This document shows positions 54,895-63,593 of a stretch of 64,000 bases of DNA, piece after piece. A program made the translations under genes and the position numbers. The first letter of the stretch is position 1, and every line of letters starts with the position of its first letter. This DNA is from Mycobacterium sp. GA-1199 (GTDB taxonomy: Bacteria; Actinomycetota; Actinomycetes; Mycobacteriales; Mycobacteriaceae). The stretch is from contig NZ_LQIX01000017.1 in NCBI RefSeq assembly GCF_001500045.1, forward strand, positions 1-64,000, read 5' to 3'. Under the pieces are notes generated by a model. It saw only the letters and a list, made by a program, of their open reading frames with translations. It did not search any database and was not told where the DNA came from.

Positions 54895-55470
54895 GTGTCC
54901 GCAGAACCCAACCCCCGCGAATCCCATCGCCAGTGGGCGGTGTGTGTCTACTGCGCGTCGGGTCCGACGCACCCCGAACTCATCGAGCTGGCGGAAGACG
55001 TCGGGCGGGCGATCGCCGAGCGGGGCTGGAGCCTGGTCTCCGGCGGCGGAAACGTCTCGGCGATGGGTGCGTTGGCGACGGCGGCCAGGTCGCGCGGGGG
55101 CCACACCGTGGGCGTCATCCCGAAGGCTCTGGTGCATCGCGAGGTCGCCGACGTCGACGCCGACGAACTCGTCGTCACCGACACCATGCGTCAACGCAAG
55201 GAAGTGATGGAGGGGCGCGCGGACGCGTTCATCGCCCTGCCCGGAGGCATCGGCACGCTCGAGGAGTTCTTCGAAGCCTGGACAGCGGGCTATTTGGGTA
55301 TGCATGACAAACCGGTCGTGCTGCTCGACCCCATCGGGCACTACGACGGACTGTTGGCTTGGCTGCACGGCTTGCGCGACAGCGGGTACGTCGCGCAGGG
55401 GGCATTGGATCGACTGGTCGTCGTCGTCGACGTCGAGTCGGCCATGACGGCGTGCGCGCCACCGCCATGA
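54895..55470 (+). CDS. LOG family protein (cytokinin riboside 5'-monophosphate phosphoribohydrolase)
   Basis: A 191-aa protein with Rossmann fold. The signature motifs are SGGGNVSAMG near residues 49-58 and PGGIGTLEEFFE at 116-127 (PGGxGTxxE), plus MRQRKEVM (98-105) with the catalytic Arg. It releases N6-substituted adenine (cytokinin) from nucleotide monophosphates. In M. tuberculosis the homologue Rv1205 is a proteasome substrate that makes cytokinins; this gene sits in the same context before fadD6. The GTG start is at 54895, 13 bp after the tandem repeat. It may be misannotated as lysine decarboxylase in older databases. Confidence 0.92.
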   Translation: MSAEPNPRESHRQWAVCVYCASGPTHPELIELAEDVGRAIAERGWSLVSGGGNVSAMGALATAARSRGGHTVGVIPKALVHREVADVDADELVVTDTMRQRKEVMEGRADAFIALPGGIGTLEEFFEAWTAGYLGMHDKPVVLLDPIGHYDGLLAWLHGLRDSGYVAQGALDRLVVVVDVESAMTACAPPP

Positions 55471-55519
55471 ACACGGTCACTAGGGTGTGCGACAAACGAG
55501 CAGGGAGGGACAAACGCGC

Positions 55520-57301
55520 ATGACCGAAAAGTCGGGGACTCGCCGCAGCGTTGGTTTATTGGACATCGCCGCCCGCGCGCCGGGGCTGATCGCGGACCTG
55601 CCGACGATCCTGCGCGGCGTCGTCACCGGATTCGGCGCCCGGCCCTCGGCCAAGACGTCGATCGGCAAGGTGTTCCAGGACCGCGCCGCGCGCTACGGCG
55701 ACAAGGTGTTCCTCCGGTTCGGGGACGAGCAGATCACCTACCGCGAGGCCAACGAGACCGTCAACCGTTACGCCGCGATTCTGGCTGCCCGCGGCGTCGG
55801 ACACGGCGATGTCGTCGGCATCATGCTGCGCAACTCCCCGGAGCCGGTGCTGCTGATGCTGGCCTCGGTCAAATGCGGCGCGGTCGCCGGCATGCTCAAC
55901 TACAACCAGCGAGGCGACGTGCTCAAGCACAGCTTCGGGCTGCTGGGCGCCAAGGCCGTCGTCGCCGATACCGACTTCGTCGAGCCGATCACCGAGTCCG
56001 GCGCCGACACCGACGGCCTGCTCACCATCGATGACCTCAAGCGCCTGGCCGCTTCGGCGCCTACCGGCAACCCGCCGACCACCGCGGCCGTGCTCGCCAA
56101 GGACGATGCTTTCTACATCTTCACGTCCGGCACCACCGGCATGCCGAAGGCCAGCGTGATGACCCATTACCGCTGGCTGCGGGCGCTCGCCGGGTTCGGC
56201 GGCCTAGGAATGCGGCTGACCAGCAAGGACACGCTCTACTGCTGCCTGCCGCTGTATCACAACAACGCGCTGACGGTCGCGTTGTCGTCGGTGCTGAACT
56301 CCGGCGCGACGCTGGCGATCGGCAAGCAGTTCTCGGCGTCCAAGTTCTGGGACGAGGTGATCCGCTACGACGCGACCGCGTTCGTCTACATCGGCGAGAT
56401 CTGCTCGTACCTGCTCAGCCAGCCGGAAAAGGACACCGACCGCAAGCACAAGGTGCGGGTGATCTGTGGCAACGGGCTGCGCCCGGCAATCTGGGAGGAC
56501 TTCACCAAGCGGTTCGGTATCGACCGGGTGTGCGAGTTCTACGGAGCCAGCGAGGGCAACACCGCGTTCGTCAACGTCTTCAACATTCCGCAGTCCACCG
56601 GTATCTGCCCGTCGCCGGTGGCGTTCGTCGAATACGACCCCGAGACCGGCGATCCGCTGCGCGACGACAAGGGCCGGGTCAAGAAGGTGCCCACCGGTGA
56701 ACCTGGGCTGCTGCTGTCCAAGGTCAGCAACTTCCAGCCCTTCGACGGCTACACCGATCGCGAAGAGACGGAAAAGAAGTTGGTGCGCAACGCTTTTCGC
56801 GACGATGACGTGTGGTTCAACACCGGCGACCTGATGCGCTCGCAGGGGTTCGGGCACGCGTCGTTCACCGACCGGCTCGGCGACACCTTCCGGTGGAAGG
56901 GTGAGAACGTCGCCACCACCGAGGTCGAGGCGGCGCTGTCCGCCGACCCGCAGGTCGAGGAGTGCACGGTGTTCGGCGTCGAGGTCGAGGGCGCGGGCGG
57001 GCGCGCCGGTATGGCCGCGATCCAGCTCAAGGAAGGCGAGAAGTTCGACGGCAAGGCACTGGCCAAGGCCGCACACGACAAGCTGCCCGGCTATGCGGTG
57101 CCGCTGTTCGTGCGGGTGGTCGACGAACTCGCGTACACGTCGACATTCAAGAGCCAGAAGGTCGACCTGCGCAAAGAGGGCTTCAACGTCGAGGAGATCG
57201 AGGACCCGATCTACGTGCTCTCCGGCCGCGACGAGGGTTACGTCGAGTTCTACGACGACTACCCCAAAGAGGTCGCCGACGGTAAGAAGCCCAAGAACTA
57301 G
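55520..57301 (+). CDS. fadD6: Fatty-acid-CoA synthetase FadD6
   Basis: A 593-aa very-long-chain acyl-CoA synthetase-like protein. The AMP-binding P-loop is FTSGTTGMPKASVMTH near residues 208-223, GNGLRPAIWEDFTKRFG near 319-335, and WFNTGDLM near 433-440 with the signature GDTFRWKGENVATTEVE following; these are typical of the FATP-like group. It activates long-chain fatty acids with CoA and ATP. The ATG at 55520 fits the family, with GGGAGGG upstream. It is followed by a 21-bp imperfect hairpin. It lies 49 bp after the LOG gene, possibly co-transcribed. Confidence 0.92.
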   Translation: MTEKSGTRRSVGLLDIAARAPGLIADLPTILRGVVTGFGARPSAKTSIGKVFQDRAARYGDKVFLRFGDEQITYREANETVNRYAAILAARGVGHGDVVGIMLRNSPEPVLLMLASVKCGAVAGMLNYNQRGDVLKHSFGLLGAKAVVADTDFVEPITESGADTDGLLTIDDLKRLAASAPTGNPPTTAAVLAKDDAFYIFTSGTTGMPKASVMTHYRWLRALAGFGGLGMRLTSKDTLYCCLPLYHNNALTVALSSVLNSGATLAIGKQFSASKFWDEVIRYDATAFVYIGEICSYLLSQPEKDTDRKHKVRVICGNGLRPAIWEDFTKRFGIDRVCEFYGASEGNTAFVNVFNIPQSTGICPSPVAFVEYDPETGDPLRDDKGRVKKVPTGEPGLLLSKVSNFQPFDGYTDREETEKKLVRNAFRDDDVWFNTGDLMRSQGFGHASFTDRLGDTFRWKGENVATTEVEAALSADPQVEECTVFGVEVEGAGGRAGMAAIQLKEGEKFDGKALAKAAHDKLPGYAVPLFVRVVDELAYTSTFKSQKVDLRKEGFNVEEIEDPIYVLSGRDEGYVEFYDDYPKEVADGKKPKN

Positions 57302-57305
57302 CGAC

Positions 57306-57348
57306 TTGTGAGTGAAAACGTTCGGCCGCCGAACGAAATCACACACAA
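57306..57348. terminator. Imperfect hairpin after fadD6
   Basis: TTGTGAGTGAAAACGTTCGG (57306-57325) pairs with its near-complement up to 57348 around a single central base, 17 of 21 arm positions matching. It begins 4 bp after the fadD6 stop and precedes folP2 by 24 bp. Either a terminator without a T-run or an operator. Confidence 0.5.
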
Positions 57349-57372
57349 ATCGCGCCGCCGTAGCCTGGAAGG

Positions 57373-58269
57373 GTGACAACGCACGAGGGCCGGTTCTCAG
57401 GTCGCTTCCTGGGTCGGCCCGTCGCCGCTGATCGAGCACTGATCATGGCGATTGTGAACCGCACGCCGGACTCCTTCTACGACCGCGGCGCCGCCTTCAC
57501 CGACGAGGCCGCCAAGGCGGCCGCGCACCGGGTGATCGAGGACGGTGCCGACGTCGTCGACGTGGGCGGGGTCAAGGCGGGCCCCGGCAACACCGTCGAC
57601 ACCGACGAGGAGATCGCGCGCGTCGTTCCGTTCATCGAATGGCTGCGCGGCACCTATCCCGACCAGCTGATCAGTGTCGACACCTGGCGCTCGGCGGTCG
57701 CCAAACAGGCGTGCGCGGCGGGAGCCGACCTGATCAACGACACCTGGGCGGGCCACGATCCGGCGCTACCGGAGGTGGCCGCCGAGTTCGGTGCCGGGCT
57801 GGTGTGCTCGCACACCGGCGGCGCGCAACCGCGGACCAGGCCGTTCCGGGTCAACTACGGGATCACCGAACGCGGTGTCGTCGACGATGTGATCGCCGAG
57901 GTGACCGCGGCGGCCGAACGGGCGGTGGCGGCGGGGGTGGCGCGCGAAGCCGTGCTGATCGATCCGACGCACGATTTCGGCAAGAACACTCACCACGGTC
58001 TTACTTTGTTGCGCCATGTGAAAGAGCTTGTAAACACTGGATGGCCCGTCCTGATGGCGCTGAGCAACAAGGATTTCGTCGGGGAGACTCTGGGTGTGGG
58101 TTTGACCGAACGCCTGGAGGGCACCCTGGCAGCCACCGCCTTGGCGGCCGCAGACGGCGCCGCGATGTTCCGGGTGCACGAGGTCGGACCGACTCGGCGC
58201 GTACTGGAGATGGTCGCGTCGATCCAGGGCGGACGGCCGCCGACGCGCACGGTGAGGGGACTGGCATGA
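57373..58269 (+). CDS. folP2: Dihydropteroate synthase homologue FolP2
   Basis: A 298-aa TIM-barrel DHPS-like protein. The DHPS blocks ALIMAIVNRTPDSFYDRGA near residues 22-40, DGADVVDVGGVKAGPG near 57-72 and LIDPTHDFGKNT near 196-207 are seen, but residues that bind pABA in true DHPS differ. The mycobacterial FolP2 is not thought to work as a folate enzyme in vivo; its gene is conserved next to gpgS, hinting at a role linked to glucosylglycerate synthesis. GTG start at 57373. The stop overlaps the gpgS start by ATGA. Confidence 0.9.
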   Translation: MTTHEGRFSGRFLGRPVAADRALIMAIVNRTPDSFYDRGAAFTDEAAKAAAHRVIEDGADVVDVGGVKAGPGNTVDTDEEIARVVPFIEWLRGTYPDQLISVDTWRSAVAKQACAAGADLINDTWAGHDPALPEVAAEFGAGLVCSHTGGAQPRTRPFRVNYGITERGVVDDVIAEVTAAAERAVAAGVAREAVLIDPTHDFGKNTHHGLTLLRHVKELVNTGWPVLMALSNKDFVGETLGVGLTERLEGTLAATALAAADGAAMFRVHEVGPTRRVLEMVASIQGGRPPTRTVRGLA

Positions 58270-59216
58270 CACTCACACCCGAACTTCCCGCTACTGACGT
58301 CGTCACCGCGCGGTGGCTCAGCGACCACAGCTGGAACCGGCCGACGTGGACGATCGCCGAACTCGAGGCCGCCAAGGGTAACCGCACCGTCTCGGTCGTG
58401 TTGCCCGCCCTCAACGAGGAGGAGACGGTCGGCAGCGTCGTCGAGACCATCACCCCGCTGCTGGGTGGGCTGGTCGACGAGCTGATCGTGCTGGATTCCG
58501 GCTCGACCGACGACACCGAGATCCGCGCCCTGGCCGCCGGTGCCCGGGTGATCAGCCGCGAGGCGGCGCTGCCGGAGGTGGCTCCGCAACCCGGAAAGGG
58601 CGAGGTGCTGTGGCGTTCGCTGGCCGCAACGACCGGCGACGTCGTGGTGTTCGTCGACTCGGACCTGATCGACCCCGATCCGATGTTCGTGCCCAAGCTG
58701 GTCGGACCGCTGCTCACCACCGACGGCGTCCACCTGGTCAAGGGCTTCTACCGCAGGCCCCTGAAGGTCAGCGGCAGCGAGGACGCCAACGGCGGCGGGC
58801 GGGTGACCGAGCTGGTGGCCCGGCCGCTTCTCGCGTCCCTGCGGCCGGAGCTCAGCTGCATCCTGCAACCGCTGGGCGGTGAGTACGCCGGCACCCGCGA
58901 GCTGTTGACGTCGGTACCGTTCGCGCCGGGCTACGGAGTCGAGATCGGCCTGCTGATCGACGCCTACGACCGCCTCGGCCTCGACGGGATCGCCCAGGTC
59001 AACCTCGGTGTTCGTACGCATCGCAACCGGCCGCTGACCGAGCTGGCCAGCATGAGTCGTCAGGTCATCGCGACGCTGCTGTCGCGCTGCGGGGTGCCGG
59101 ACTCCGGCGTGGGGCTGACGCAGTTCTTCGCCGACGGCGAGGGATACACGCCGCGCACGTCGGCGGTGTCGCTGGCCGACCGCCCCCCGATGGTGACGTT
59201 CCGCCCGCGCGGTTGA
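58266..59216 (+). CDS. gpgS: Glucosyl-3-phosphoglycerate synthase
   Basis: A 316-aa GT81 glycosyltransferase that transfers glucose from UDP-glucose to 3-phosphoglycerate, the first step of methylglucose lipopolysaccharide (MGLP) synthesis. The metal-binding DSD is at residues 131-133 (FVDSDLID); UDP-binding region VVLPALNEEETVGSV at 44-58, and the acceptor loop GKGEVLWRS at 110-118. The start ATG 58266 overlaps the folP2 stop (ATGA). The C-terminus ends at a direct repeat (RPRG, stop 59214-59216). GlgM and GlgC in this window provide related glucan precursors. Confidence 0.95.
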   Translation: MTLTPELPATDVVTARWLSDHSWNRPTWTIAELEAAKGNRTVSVVLPALNEEETVGSVVETITPLLGGLVDELIVLDSGSTDDTEIRALAAGARVISREAALPEVAPQPGKGEVLWRSLAATTGDVVVFVDSDLIDPDPMFVPKLVGPLLTTDGVHLVKGFYRRPLKVSGSEDANGGGRVTELVARPLLASLRPELSCILQPLGGEYAGTRELLTSVPFAPGYGVEIGLLIDAYDRLGLDGIAQVNLGVRTHRNRPLTELASMSRQVIATLLSRCGVPDSGVGLTQFFADGEGYTPRTSAVSLADRPPMVTFRPRG

Positions 59217-59251
59217 ATTCTGCCGCGCGTGCGGTTGAATTCTGCCGCGCG
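59209..59251. repeat. 21-bp direct repeat spanning the gpgS stop
   Basis: GCGGTTGAATTCTGCCGCGC plus a final G occurs at 59209-59229 and again at 59231-59251 with a period of 22 bp. The first copy contains the gpgS TGA. The repeat joins directly onto a strong inverted repeat. Confidence 0.85.
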
Positions 59252-59309
59252 CGAACGTGGGTTACCCGCACGTTTTTTTCGAGGAAAGCGTGTCGGTAAC
59301 CCACGTTCG
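59252..59309. terminator. Strong inverted repeat downstream of gpgS
   Basis: CGAACGTGGGTTACC (59252-59266) and GGTAACCCACGTTCG (59295-59309) pair perfectly over 15 bp, extendable to about 24 with few mismatches. The loop contains a run of seven T. It is 36 bp after the gpgS stop and 48 bp before the next gene. It would terminate most transcription or act as a processing site. Confidence 0.65.
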
Positions 59310-59357
59310 GCGCGAACTGCGAAGCGACCTGTCAGTGCGTTGAGGCAGTATCGAACC

Positions 59358-59717
59358 GTGAGCCTGGTTCTGCTGTATCTGGTCGTTCTGGTTCTGATCG
59401 CCGTGGTGCTGTTCGCCGTGGGCAGCGTGGTGTTCGGCCGCGGTGAACCGCTGCCCCCGCTACCTCGGGAGACCACCGCGACGGTGCTGCCCGCCTCCGG
59501 CGTGACGAGCGCCGACGTCGACGCCGTCAAATTCACCCAGACGCTGCGCGGTTACAAGACCAGCGAAGTCGACTGGGTGCTCGACCGGCTCGGCCAGGAA
59601 CTCGACCAGCTGCGCGGTCAGCTGACCACCCTGCGCGCCACGCACGGTATTGAGGACCACGAACCCGTCGAGGGTGGCGCGCACGCACTGCAGTCGGACG
59701 CCGGCGACGAGTCATGA
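59358..59717 (+). CDS. DivIVA-domain membrane-anchored protein, Rv1209-like
   Basis: A 119-aa protein with one N-terminal TM helix (VLLYLVVLVLIAVVLFAVGS near residues 4-23) and a short DivIVA-like coiled-coil domain: LRGYKTSEVDWVLDRLGQEL near 64-83 with the G-Y-x-x-x-E-V-D signature. It is likely a cell-pole or division-related protein, bound to the membrane; function unknown. The GTG at 59358 fits. Its stop overlaps the tagA start by 4 bp. Confidence 0.88.
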   Translation: MSLVLLYLVVLVLIAVVLFAVGSVVFGRGEPLPPLPRETTATVLPASGVTSADVDAVKFTQTLRGYKTSEVDWVLDRLGQELDQLRGQLTTLRATHGIEDHEPVEGGAHALQSDAGDES

Positions 59718-60349
59718 CCGCCACCGTCGAAGAACCCTCCGTCGAATCCGACGGCCGTGTCCGCTGCGCCTGGATCGATGAATCACGTTTGGCACCAGCG
59801 GATTTCGTGCTCTACCGCGACTATCACGACACCGAGTGGGGGCGGCCGCTGCGCGACTCGGTAGCCCTGTTCGAGCGGGTGAGCCTCGAAGCGTTCCAGA
59901 GCGGGCTGTCGTGGCTGGTGATCCTGCGCAAACGGGAGAACTTTCGCCGCGCGTTCCACGGTTTCGACATCGATCGGATCGTGCGCTACACCGAACGCGA
60001 CATCACGCGGTTGATGGGTGATGCCGGAATCGTGCGCAACCGCGCCAAGATCGAGGCGACGATCGCCAACGCGCGTGCGACGGCCGACCTGCGCGACGCG
60101 GGGACCGACCTCGCCGAGCTGCTGTGGTCGTTCGCACCCCCGCCCCGGCCGCGGCCCGCGAGCTTCGCCGAGGTTCCGGCCGTCAGCCCGGAGTCGACCG
60201 CGATGGCCAAGGAACTGAAGCGTCGCGGCTTCCGCTTCGTGGGGCCCACAACCGCCTACGCATTGATGCAGGCGACCGGAATGGTCGACGATCACACCGC
60301 CGACTGCTGGGTCCCGGCGACGTGCGCGGCCCCCGAGAAGCGTTCTTAG
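59714..60349 (+). CDS. tagA: DNA-3-methyladenine glycosylase I
   Basis: A 211-aa Tag-type DNA glycosylase that excises 3-methyladenine. Zinc ligands fit Cys18 and His38 at the N-terminus and the C-terminal His and Cys in DDHTADCW. The catalytic Glu41 (DTEWGRP) and Trp pocket are present; SLEAFQSGLSWLVILRKREN near residues 57-76 and FRFVGPTTAYALMQATGM near 172-189 are family blocks. Start ATG overlaps the Rv1209-like stop (ATGA), so the DivIVA protein and repair enzyme are co-translated. Confidence 0.93.
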   Translation: MTATVEEPSVESDGRVRCAWIDESRLAPADFVLYRDYHDTEWGRPLRDSVALFERVSLEAFQSGLSWLVILRKRENFRRAFHGFDIDRIVRYTERDITRLMGDAGIVRNRAKIEATIANARATADLRDAGTDLAELLWSFAPPPRPRPASFAEVPAVSPESTAMAKELKRRGFRFVGPTTAYALMQATGMVDDHTADCWVPATCAAPEKRS

Positions 60350-60494
60350 CCGGGTCTTTGCACACCGAACGGCGCCGATAGGGAACAATAGGGGCGTTCA
60401 GTAGCAGTTTCAGTGCCGGGAATGTCAAACGAGTGGGCAGTCTCGGCCCCGACCGAGCCCGCGGGCGGGCCGGCTCATCTGGAGGGAGCACTCG

Positions 60495-60662
60495 ATGGCG
60501 GCGATGAAGCCCCGGACCGGCGACGGTCCTCTGGAAGCAACCAAGGAGGGGCGCGGCATCGTGATGCGGGTACCACTGGAAGGCGGCGGGAGACTCGTCG
60601 TCGAGCTGACCCCTGATGAGGCCGCCGCGCTCGGGGACGAACTGAAGAACGTCACGAGCTGA
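60495..60662 (+). CDS. DUF3117 small protein, Rv1211-like
   Basis: A 55-aa protein, MAAMKPRTGDGPLEATKEGR at the N-terminus, containing IVMRVPLEGGGRLVVELTPD and ending LGDELKNVTS. This is the highly conserved actinobacterial DUF3117, one of the most invariant small proteins in mycobacteria. Function unknown; a compact beta structure is likely. Start ATG 60495 is preceded by GGAGGGAG, an excellent ribosome binding site. It is convergent with glgM (18 bp between stops). Confidence 0.92.
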   Translation: MAAMKPRTGDGPLEATKEGRGIVMRVPLEGGGRLVVELTPDEAAALGDELKNVTS

Positions 60663-60680
60663 CGGTTCAGGTGTGACCGG

Positions 60681-61850
60681 CTACGCCGGATTGCCCACTT
60701 TCTGGTAGATCTCCAGGGTCTGCTCGGCGATGTGGGCCCACGAGAACTCCTGAATGCACCGCTGCCGCCCGGCCTCGCCGTATCGGCGGGCCCTTCCCGG
60801 GTCGGCGATCAACTCGTTGACCGTTGCGGCCAACCGGCTCTCGTAAGCCGCCGCGTCCTGCGGTTCGTAGTGCACCAACCGCCCGGTGTGCCCATCGGCC
60901 ACGACCTCCGGAATGCCGCCGACGTCGGAGGCCACCACCGCCGTCGCGCACGCCATCGCCTCCAGGTTCACGATGCCGAGCGGCTCATACACCGATGGAC
61001 ATACGAAAACAGTTGCAGCGGATAGAATTTCGCGAACCTTGACGATGGGCAGCATCTCGCGCACCCAGAAGACCCCGGCGCGGGCGTTCGACAGATGCGC
61101 AACCGCCTCGGTCACTTCGGCGGCGATCTCGGGGGTGTCGGGGGCTCCTGCGCACAGCACCAGTTGCACTTCGGGGGCGAAGTCGTGCGCCGCGGCGATC
61201 AGATGAGCGACGCCCTTCTGCCGCGTGATCCGCCCGACGAAGGCCACCATGGGCCGCGCCGGGTCGACGCCGAGTTCGGCCAGCACCGATTCGCCCGGCT
61301 CCGGGCTTGCCGGATACCAGACCTCGGTGTCGATCCCGTTGCGCACCACGTGCACCCGGTTCGGGTCCAGAGCGGGATAGGTACGCAGCACGTCCTCGCG
61401 CATACCGGAGCTGACCGCGATCACCGCGTCGGCCCCCTCCACCGCCGTCTTCTCCACCCACGACGACACCCGGTAGCCGCCGCCGAGCTGTTCGGCCTTC
61501 CACGGGCGCATCGGCTCCAGCGAGTGCGCGGTCAGCACATGGGGCACCCCGTAGAGCAGCGCGGCGAGGTGGCCGGCCAGCCCGGTGTACCAGGTGTGCG
61601 AGTGCACCACGTCGGCATGTGCGGCGGCGTTGACCATGTTGAGGTCGGCCGACAGCATCGAGAGGGCGGCGTTGGCGCCCAGCAACGCCGGATCGGGTTG
61701 CGCGACGATCGCGTCGGCGCGCGGGGCGCCCATGCAGTGCACGTCGACTTCACAAAGGCGGCGCAGTTGCGCGACCAGCTCGGTGACGTGCACCCCCGCC
61801 CCGCCGTAGACCTCGGGCGGATATTCCCGAGTCATCATCGCCACCCGCAT
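60681..61850 (-). CDS. glgM: Alpha-maltose-1-phosphate synthase GlgM
   Basis: A 389-aa GT4 glycosyltransferase that transfers glucose from ADP-glucose to glucose-1-phosphate, making maltose-1-phosphate for GlgE-dependent alpha-glucan synthesis (older name glgA). The N-terminus is MRVAMMTREYPPEVYGGAGV; the GT4 donor site contains AFVGRITRQKGVAHLIAAAH near 194-213 and PSVYEPLGIVNLEAMACAT near 292-310. Start ATG 61850 was chosen against a longer frame reaching 62000, which extends into the glgC promoter. It is divergent from glgC by 134 bp, so the two probably share control. Confidence 0.92.
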   Translation of the reverse strand: MRVAMMTREYPPEVYGGAGVHVTELVAQLRRLCEVDVHCMGAPRADAIVAQPDPALLGANAALSMLSADLNMVNAAAHADVVHSHTWYTGLAGHLAALLYGVPHVLTAHSLEPMRPWKAEQLGGGYRVSSWVEKTAVEGADAVIAVSSGMREDVLRTYPALDPNRVHVVRNGIDTEVWYPASPEPGESVLAELGVDPARPMVAFVGRITRQKGVAHLIAAAHDFAPEVQLVLCAGAPDTPEIAAEVTEAVAHLSNARAGVFWVREMLPIVKVREILSAATVFVCPSVYEPLGIVNLEAMACATAVVASDVGGIPEVVADGHTGRLVHYEPQDAAAYESRLAATVNELIADPGRARRYGEAGRQRCIQEFSWAHIAEQTLEIYQKVGNPA

Positions 61851-61984
61851 GGTGTCGACCCTAGTTACGGGTGCAAGCCAGCGCAGGAGGGCCGCGGCGG
61901 CGGGGATCGCCGGATCCGCGCCGGACACGTTGACTCGCCGTGGAATGGGTAGCCCAGGACAGAAGCGGCCGATAGGTTTGAAGC

Positions 61985-63199
61985 ATGAGGGAACTGCCAC
62001 ACGTGCTGGGCATCGTCCTGGCCGGCGGGGAGGGCAAGCGGCTCTACCCGTTGACCGCGGATCGAGCCAAGCCCGCCGTTCCCTTCGGCGGCGCCTACCG
62101 CCTGATCGACTTCGTGCTGTCGAATCTGGTCAATGCGCGGTATCTACGCATTTGCGTGCTGACGCAATACAAGTCGCACTCGCTTGACCGTCACATCTCC
62201 CAGAACTGGCGGTTGTCGGGTCTGGCGGGCGAGTACATCACGCCCGTCCCGGCCCAGCAGCGGCTCGGCCCACGGTGGTACACGGGCTCCGCGGATGCGA
62301 TCTACCAGTCGCTGAACCTCATCTACGACGAGGATCCGGACTACATCGTCGTGTTCGGCGCCGACCACGTCTACCGCATGGACCCCGAGCAGATGGTCCA
62401 GTTCCACATCGAGAGCGGCGCGGGCGCGACCGTCGCGGGTATCCGGGTGCCGCGCGCGGAGGCCACCGCGTTCGGGGTCATCGACGCCGACGAGTCCGGC
62501 CGCATCCGCAGCTTCGTCGAGAAGCCCGCCGATCCGCCGGGCACGCCGGACAATCCCGACGAGGCGTTCGTGTCGATGGGCAACTACATCTTCACCACCA
62601 AGGTGCTGATCGACGCGATCCGCGCCGACGCCGCCGACGACCACTCCGACCACGACATGGGCGGCGACATCATCCCGCGCCTGGTCGACGACGGCATGGC
62701 CGCGGTGTACGACTTCAGCAACAACGAAGTGCCCGGTGCCACGGAACGCGATCACGGTTACTGGCGCGACGTGGGGACCCTCGACGCGTTCTACGACGCG
62801 CACATGGACCTGGTGTCGGTGCACCCGGTGTTCAACCTCTACAACAAGCGCTGGCCGATCCGCGGGGAGTCGGAGATGCTCGCGCCGGCGAAGTTCGTCA
62901 ACGGCGGCTCGGCGCAGGAGTCGGTCGTCGGCGCCGGCAGCATCATCTCGGCTGCCTCCGTACGGAATTCGGTGTTGTCGTCCAACGTCGTCGTCGACGA
63001 CGGGGCGATCGTCGAGGGCAGCGTGATCATGCCCGGGGCCCGTATCGGCCGCGGCGCGGTGGTGCGCCACGCGATCCTGGACAAGAACGTGGTCGTCGGC
63101 CCGGGCGAGATGGTCGGGGTCGACCTCGACAAGGATCGCGAGCGGTTCGCGATCAGCGCCGGGGGAGTGGTCGCAGTCGGCAAGGGCGTCTGGATCTGA
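61985..63199 (+). CDS. glgC: Glucose-1-phosphate adenylyltransferase
   Basis: A 404-aa ADP-glucose pyrophosphorylase that makes ADP-glucose for glucan synthesis. The pyrophosphorylase signature [20 protein letters not shown] near residues 9-28 and AKPAVPFGG follow; the active-site region contains [10 protein letters not shown] near 122-131 and [18 protein letters not shown] near 160-177. The C-terminal left-handed beta helix (about 300-400) binds allosteric effectors. Start ATG 61985. With divergent glgM it supplies donor and acceptor product for maltose-1-phosphate synthesis. Confidence 0.95.
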   Translation: MRELPHVLGIVLAGGEGKRLYPLTADRAKPAVPFGGAYRLIDFVLSNLVNARYLRICVLTQYKSHSLDRHISQNWRLSGLAGEYITPVPAQQRLGPRWYTGSADAIYQSLNLIYDEDPDYIVVFGADHVYRMDPEQMVQFHIESGAGATVAGIRVPRAEATAFGVIDADESGRIRSFVEKPADPPGTPDNPDEAFVSMGNYIFTTKVLIDAIRADAADDHSDHDMGGDIIPRLVDDGMAAVYDFSNNEVPGATERDHGYWRDVGTLDAFYDAHMDLVSVHPVFNLYNKRWPIRGESEMLAPAKFVNGGSAQESVVGAGSIISAASVRNSVLSSNVVVDDGAIVEGSVIMPGARIGRGAVVRHAILDKNVVVGPGEMVGVDLDKDRERFAISAGGVVAVGKGVWI

Positions 63200-63216
63200 T
63201 CTCCCTAATCCCCTAA

Positions 63217-63234
63217 CCGCGGGCGACCCCGCGG
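63217..63234 (+). terminator. GC-rich hairpin after glgC
   Basis: CCGCGGG (63217-63223) and CCCGCGG (63228-63234) form a 7-bp stem with a 4-nt loop 18 bp after the glgC stop. There is no T-run, as is common in mycobacterial terminators. Confidence 0.5.
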
Positions 63235-63247
63235 ACCCGACGACGTG

Positions 63248-63283
63248 CTCTGCGGCGTGGGCGGCCGCCCCGTTCACGCAGAG
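63248..63283. other. Nested stem-loop upstream of the small secreted protein gene
   Basis: CTCTGCG (63248-63254) pairs with CGCAGAG (63277-63283), and a perfect 12-bp palindrome GGGCGGCCGCCC (63259-63270) sits inside. It lies 59 bp before the start codon and may be part of the 5' leader. Confidence 0.45.
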
Positions 63284-63341
63284 AGCGGTTGGGTCTCATG
63301 CTGTTTCAACGGCCCGCAATGCCATGAACACAGGAGGCATG

Positions 63342-63590
63342 ATGAAACGCACCAGCATTATCGCCGCGATCGCCGCCGGTGCCGTCGCGGCCGGCGCTCT
63401 GATGGCCACTACCGCCCCGGCCGCGCACGCCGAGAAGCTCTCGGAGAGCACGATCAAGAGCGAATGCAAGGCCGCCGGCGGGACCTACACCAACAAGAAC
63501 TCGGTGTCGACCTGCGCCTACAAGGACATCAAGGGCAACAGGTACACCGACATCTTCTCCGGCGGCCACTACGTCACCACGATCTCGTAG
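63342..63590 (+). CDS. Small secreted protein
   Basis: An 82-aa exported protein. MKRTSIIAAIAAGAVAAGAL starts a signal peptide ending in PAAHA before EKLSESTIK. The mature part (about 52 aa) has two Cys (KSECKAAGG and STCAYK), probably a disulfide, and an aromatic C-terminus ending GGHYVTTIS. The AGGAGG ribosome binding site at 63332-63337 decides for the second ATG of the ATGATG pair; a longer start at 63324 would place the binding site inside the gene. Family unknown. Confidence 0.75.
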   Translation: MKRTSIIAAIAAGAVAAGALMATTAPAAHAEKLSESTIKSECKAAGGTYTNKNSVSTCAYKDIKGNRYTDIFSGGHYVTTIS

Positions 63591-63593
63591 CGC

